55,241 nucleotides of DNA from the NCBI GenBank assembly GCA_013178185.1, contig JABLXC010000024.1, positions 1 to 55,241 of the forward strand. The letters are read 5' to 3'. The stretch is from Anaerolineae bacterium. GTDB lineage: Bacteria; Chloroflexota; Anaerolineae; Anaerolineales; Anaerolineaceae. Below the pieces are notes generated by a model. The model did no database searches. It saw nothing but the letters and a program-made list of their open reading frames with translations, and was not told where the DNA came from. Shown here piece after piece: positions 53,012 through 55,241 of this stretch (the first letter of the stretch is position 1; every line of letters starts with the position of its first letter). The translations under genes were made by a program, and so were the position numbers.

Positions 53012-53755
53012 ATGGTGTTTGTTAATCAATACCTCGATATGATCAAAAAGATGCTTGACCGTATTGCTGAGGAAGAAAGCGAGGCTCTTGAACAGGGGGG
53101 CAAGTTGCTGGCAGATGCGATCGAAAACGGGCAGCGAATCTTTGCATGGGGCAGCACTCATTCTGCTACGACGATGCAGGATATTTTTGCCAGAGCGGGG
53201 GGACTCATGCTCATCAATGCTGTCTTCGTCCCTGGATTGGAGGGGTTGCAAAAATTCCCTATCACACTCCCTTCAGCCATAGAACGGATGACGGGATATG
53301 CGGATGCGGTTTTGGACAACTTGCCGATCCAACCCGGCGATGTCATGATTTGTGTATCGGTTTCGGGTCGAAATTCCATGCCGGTCGAGATGGCGAAAGG
53401 AGCGCGGGAACGGGGATTGAAGGTAATTGCGGTTACATCTATGGCCTATACCCGCGGCGTTGAATCTCGCCACCCTTCGGGGAAGAAGATGTATGAATTT
53501 GCCGATGTTGTTCTGGATAATAAGGCAATAAAAGGGGATGCGTTACTAGAGGCAGAGGGTGCACCGCAGAAGTTCTGTCCTGGGTCAGGGGTGACAGGCT
53601 CTGCCATCCTCCAATGTCTGGTCGCCGCAACCGTTGAGGAGCTGCTGAAACGGGGGATTGAACCTCCTTTGTTCCTCGCCGCGAATGTTGAGGGTGGGGA
53701 TGAGTACAATCGGCGCATGTTCGAGAAATACCGCGATCGAATATTCTATCTGTAA
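53012..53755 (+). CDS. Single-SIS-domain phosphosugar-binding protein (UPF0309-like)
   Basis: The protein has 247 residues from the ATG at 53012, which follows AAAGGAGTG; a longer frame overlaps the end of nagA. The SIS motif is FAWGSTHSATTMQDIFARAG, followed by GDVMICVSVSGRNSMPVEMA and IAVTSMAYTRGVESRHPSGK. The Arg/His-rich loop after the second motif is typical of UPF0309-type proteins found beside amino-sugar genes. It probably binds or isomerises a sugar phosphate, or opens an ether-linked or modified amino sugar as MurQ does. The reaction is not known. The ROK kinase follows after 119 bases. Confidence 0.85.
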   Translation: MVFVNQYLDMIKKMLDRIAEEESEALEQGGKLLADAIENGQRIFAWGSTHSATTMQDIFARAGGLMLINAVFVPGLEGLQKFPITLPSAIERMTGYADAVLDNLPIQPGDVMICVSVSGRNSMPVEMAKGARERGLKVIAVTSMAYTRGVESRHPSGKKMYEFADVVLDNKAIKGDALLEAEGAPQKFCPGSGVTGSAILQCLVAATVEELLKRGIEPPLFLAANVEGGDEYNRRMFEKYRDRIFYL

Positions 53756-53874
53756 GATTTAGAAAACAGATCCGATTTCTCGTCTGATTGATTAGGCGCT
53801 CAAATCAATTTTGTGAAGTCTCAGAAACGGCAAACTTGAGAAATTTTTTTGAGCCTCTCGAATTTGCAGGAAAA

Positions 53875-54846
53875 ATGGAAGATTCTTCGCTCTGTTATGC
53901 GATTGGGATTGATATCGGGGGAACGACAACGAAGCTTGGGCTAGTGAATTCGGCCGGTGCGGTCGTTAAGTTCCACCAGATTCCGACAGATTCGCAAGGC
54001 GTCTGTCTCTCTGAATTTCTCGATAGAATCGTTGAGATTGCTCGAAGTCTTTACAGGAACTCGCCCGGTCGGGTTGTTGGAGTTGGGTTGTCGATTCTTG
54101 GCCCTTTGAACACTGAGCGGACAGGGCCTTTCCTGTCCGCGAATGCTCCTATACTGACCCAGGTGAATTTCCGGGAGTTGATCGTTTCGACGTTGGATTG
54201 TCCTGTGGTAGTCAATAACGATTTGACCGCTCATGCACTTGCCGAATATTATTTCGGCAACGGGCGGGGTGTGCGGCGCTTCATGTCTTTAGCGCTTGGA
54301 ACGGGGGTTGGGACAGGGGTAATTATTGATGGCCAGCCATTGCGCTTGTGGGGCGGGACGGCTGGGGATTGTGGCCGAATGATTCTTGACCCGTACTCAG
54401 AGGTACGGTGTGGCTGTGGGGTGGCAGGGTCTGCGGAAGCTTTGTGCGGTACGGCGAATATAGAACGATTGGCGCGAGAGCGTTATGGGTATTTTTTAAG
54501 CGCGCATGATATTATCTCAAAAGCTCGGGACAGATCTGATGACATTGCGGTTGGGATCGTGCGAGAAATTGGAAAGTATGTTGGACAACTCATCGCATCT
54601 TTGTATGCGATTTTCTTTCCAGATAAAGTGGTGTTGACAGGCGGGACTGCAACCGCAGGGTCTGAGCTTTTGCAGGCTTGCTGTACTCGTTTTGATGAAC
54701 TTTCTGGGGCATTTATGCAACAAGTACACCAAACTGCGCCTGATCAATTTGAAATATTAAAAATTGAGATTGGCAAGATGAAGGAAAGTACCGGAGTTGT
54801 GGGGAGTGTCGTCGAATTATTTCAAGAGGATAAGCGATCCTTCTGA
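53875..54846 (+). CDS. ROK-family sugar kinase with altered zinc-site residues
   Basis: The protein has 323 residues from the ATG at 53875, which follows AGGAAAA; the frame extends upstream to 53788 without a good ribosome site. The ATP loop is AIGIDIGGTTTKLGLV and the catalytic Asp lies in VVVNNDLTAHALAEYYF. In most ROK kinases a His (GEIGHM-type) and three Cys (CxCGxxGCxE) bind zinc. Here the corresponding segments read GDCGRMILD and CGCGVAGSAEA, so the His is Arg and the third Cys is Ser. It may still phosphorylate an N-acetylhexosamine without zinc. As the last gene of the locus it would make the 6-phosphate that NagA uses. Confidence 0.85.
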   Translation: MEDSSLCYAIGIDIGGTTTKLGLVNSAGAVVKFHQIPTDSQGVCLSEFLDRIVEIARSLYRNSPGRVVGVGLSILGPLNTERTGPFLSANAPILTQVNFRELIVSTLDCPVVVNNDLTAHALAEYYFGNGRGVRRFMSLALGTGVGTGVIIDGQPLRLWGGTAGDCGRMILDPYSEVRCGCGVAGSAEALCGTANIERLARERYGYFLSAHDIISKARDRSDDIAVGIVREIGKYVGQLIASLYAIFFPDKVVLTGGTATAGSELLQACCTRFDELSGAFMQQVHQTAPDQFEILKIEIGKMKESTGVVGSVVELFQEDKRSF

Positions 54847-55157
54847 AAAACCACAAGTTATGAGTTCCCCAGGTTTCATAGAGATGTGAGTGAGGTTAAC
54901 CGTCTGATTGCGCTGATTGCTAGCCGATTAAGAAATGGAATTACACTCTGAGGTTTGGACATGAGTTCTGACAAAGAAAAATGAAAAAGCCTCGAAATCG
55001 GATATTTTGCGCTGACTTCTAAGTGTCATTTTAACTTTAGGAACACATCGAAAACGAAACCTTGACGCGTGTTAGCCCAAAGTTAAAATGTCACCCAAAC
55101 TGCCAAAGTTAGAAAGTCCCCTTTCAGGGAGCAGCTTTAGTAGGGTTACGAGTAGAT
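54847..55157. other. Region downstream of the locus with insertion-sequence-end-like repeats
   Basis: I find no gene here. GTGTCATTTTAACTTT (55023-55038) is the reverse complement, with one mismatch, of AAAGTTAAAATGTCAC (55079-55094). A related direct copy AAAGTTAGAAAGTCCC lies at 55105-55120. Such repeated arms in both orientations resemble the ends of insertion sequences, for example the IS21 type, which often carry several transposase-binding repeats. No transposase is visible in the window. Confidence 0.4.
55023..55094. repeat. Inverted repeat, possible IS terminus
   Basis: Two 16-base arms (55023-55038 and 55079-55094) match as reverse complements at 15 of 16 positions, separated by 40 bases. 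Confidence 0.5.
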
Positions 55158-55241
55158 ATGGGTGAACGCCAGGGATGGTTGGGTGCAGGCTTATGGGCTT
55201 TGGATGCATTGAGCAACTCGAAATCAACTGATTTGGCAGCG
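55158..55241 (+). CDS. Start of an unidentified open frame cut by the window edge
   Basis: An ATG at 55158 opens 28 codons without a stop to the edge (MGERQGWLGAGLWALDAL, then SNSKSTDLAA). The ribosome site is poor (GAG before GTAGAT). It could be the first gene inside an insertion element next to the repeats at 55023-55120. There is too little sequence to assign a family, and it may not be a real gene. Confidence 0.3.
   Translation, partial: MGERQGWLGAGLWALDALSNSKSTDLAA

Noticed and set aside
1-55241. CRISPR arrays, tRNA and rRNA genes
   Set aside because: No regularly spaced repeats, cloverleaf candidates or conserved rRNA segments were recognised on reading; the CACCTCCTTTA at 17204 resembles the 16S 3' end but stands alone.

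Overview
The window most likely comes from the Chloroflexota, probably an Anaerolineae-like bacterium. The pointers are a WD40-repeat lipoprotein, a DUF4388 protein next to an MglA-like small GTPase, a giant multi-GAF histidine kinase, a lamin-tail-domain protein and moderately GC-rich coding sequence. This is inference from gene style; there is no rRNA or other marker in the window to settle it.

Positions 1-20.3 kb are mostly housekeeping and scattered functions. They hold a partial WD40 lipoprotein at the left edge (minus strand), a decayed 2-keto-3-deoxygluconate kinase remnant, a DUF3592 membrane protein, a Crp/Fnr regulator, a small lipoprotein ending in a CxxCH motif, a multipass membrane protein and a UbiA-family prenyltransferase. 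Next come a two-gene minus-strand operon (HisD-like dehydrogenase, then GlcD-like FAD oxidase), a DUF853/HerA-like ATPase and a YceI lipoprotein. The operon LTD protein-dnaX-ybaB-recR follows on the minus strand, then a NYN-domain nuclease, glycine C-acetyltransferase (kbl) and an XPB-N-like protein. Between the NYN gene and kbl lies an apparent small RNA whose single-stranded segments and loops are rich in CCUCC/CCCCCC, resembling an anti-Shine-Dalgarno RNA.

Positions 20.4-33.8 kb form one plus-strand signalling block. It starts at a good sigma-70-type promoter and runs DUF4388 protein, small GTPase, alpha/beta hydrolase, V4R-like protein and beta-helix protein. A second promoter then precedes a response regulator with a degenerate GGDEF domain, a 2313-residue histidine kinase with ten GAF-like modules, a CheY-like regulator and a second alpha/beta hydrolase. 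The second hydrolase aligns with the first without gaps through the nucleophile elbow, but has Gly in place of the catalytic Ser.

Positions 34.2-54.8 kb form one long plus-strand amino-sugar/sugar catabolic locus. It contains a DeoR-type regulator, three paralogous Gfo/Idh/MocA oxidoreductases, a CUT2-type ABC importer (permease, ATPase, permease, lipoprotein binding protein), an M20 amidohydrolase, an MBL-fold hydrolase and an FGGY kinase. It also contains an AgaS-like SIS isomerase/deaminase, an AGE-family epimerase, a LacD-like aldolase, a KbaZ/GatZ protein, NagA, a second SIS protein and a ROK kinase. The LacD/KbaZ/NagA/AgaS-like/ROK set suggests an N-acetylgalactosamine-type route through tagatose phosphates. 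The oxidoreductases, M20 enzyme and epimerase suggest extra steps that open or convert a modified sugar first.

The last 400 bases hold inverted and direct copies of an AAAGTTAAAATGTC-like repeat that look like insertion-sequence ends, and the start of an unidentified open frame cut by the window edge. No tRNA, rRNA or CRISPR array was seen.
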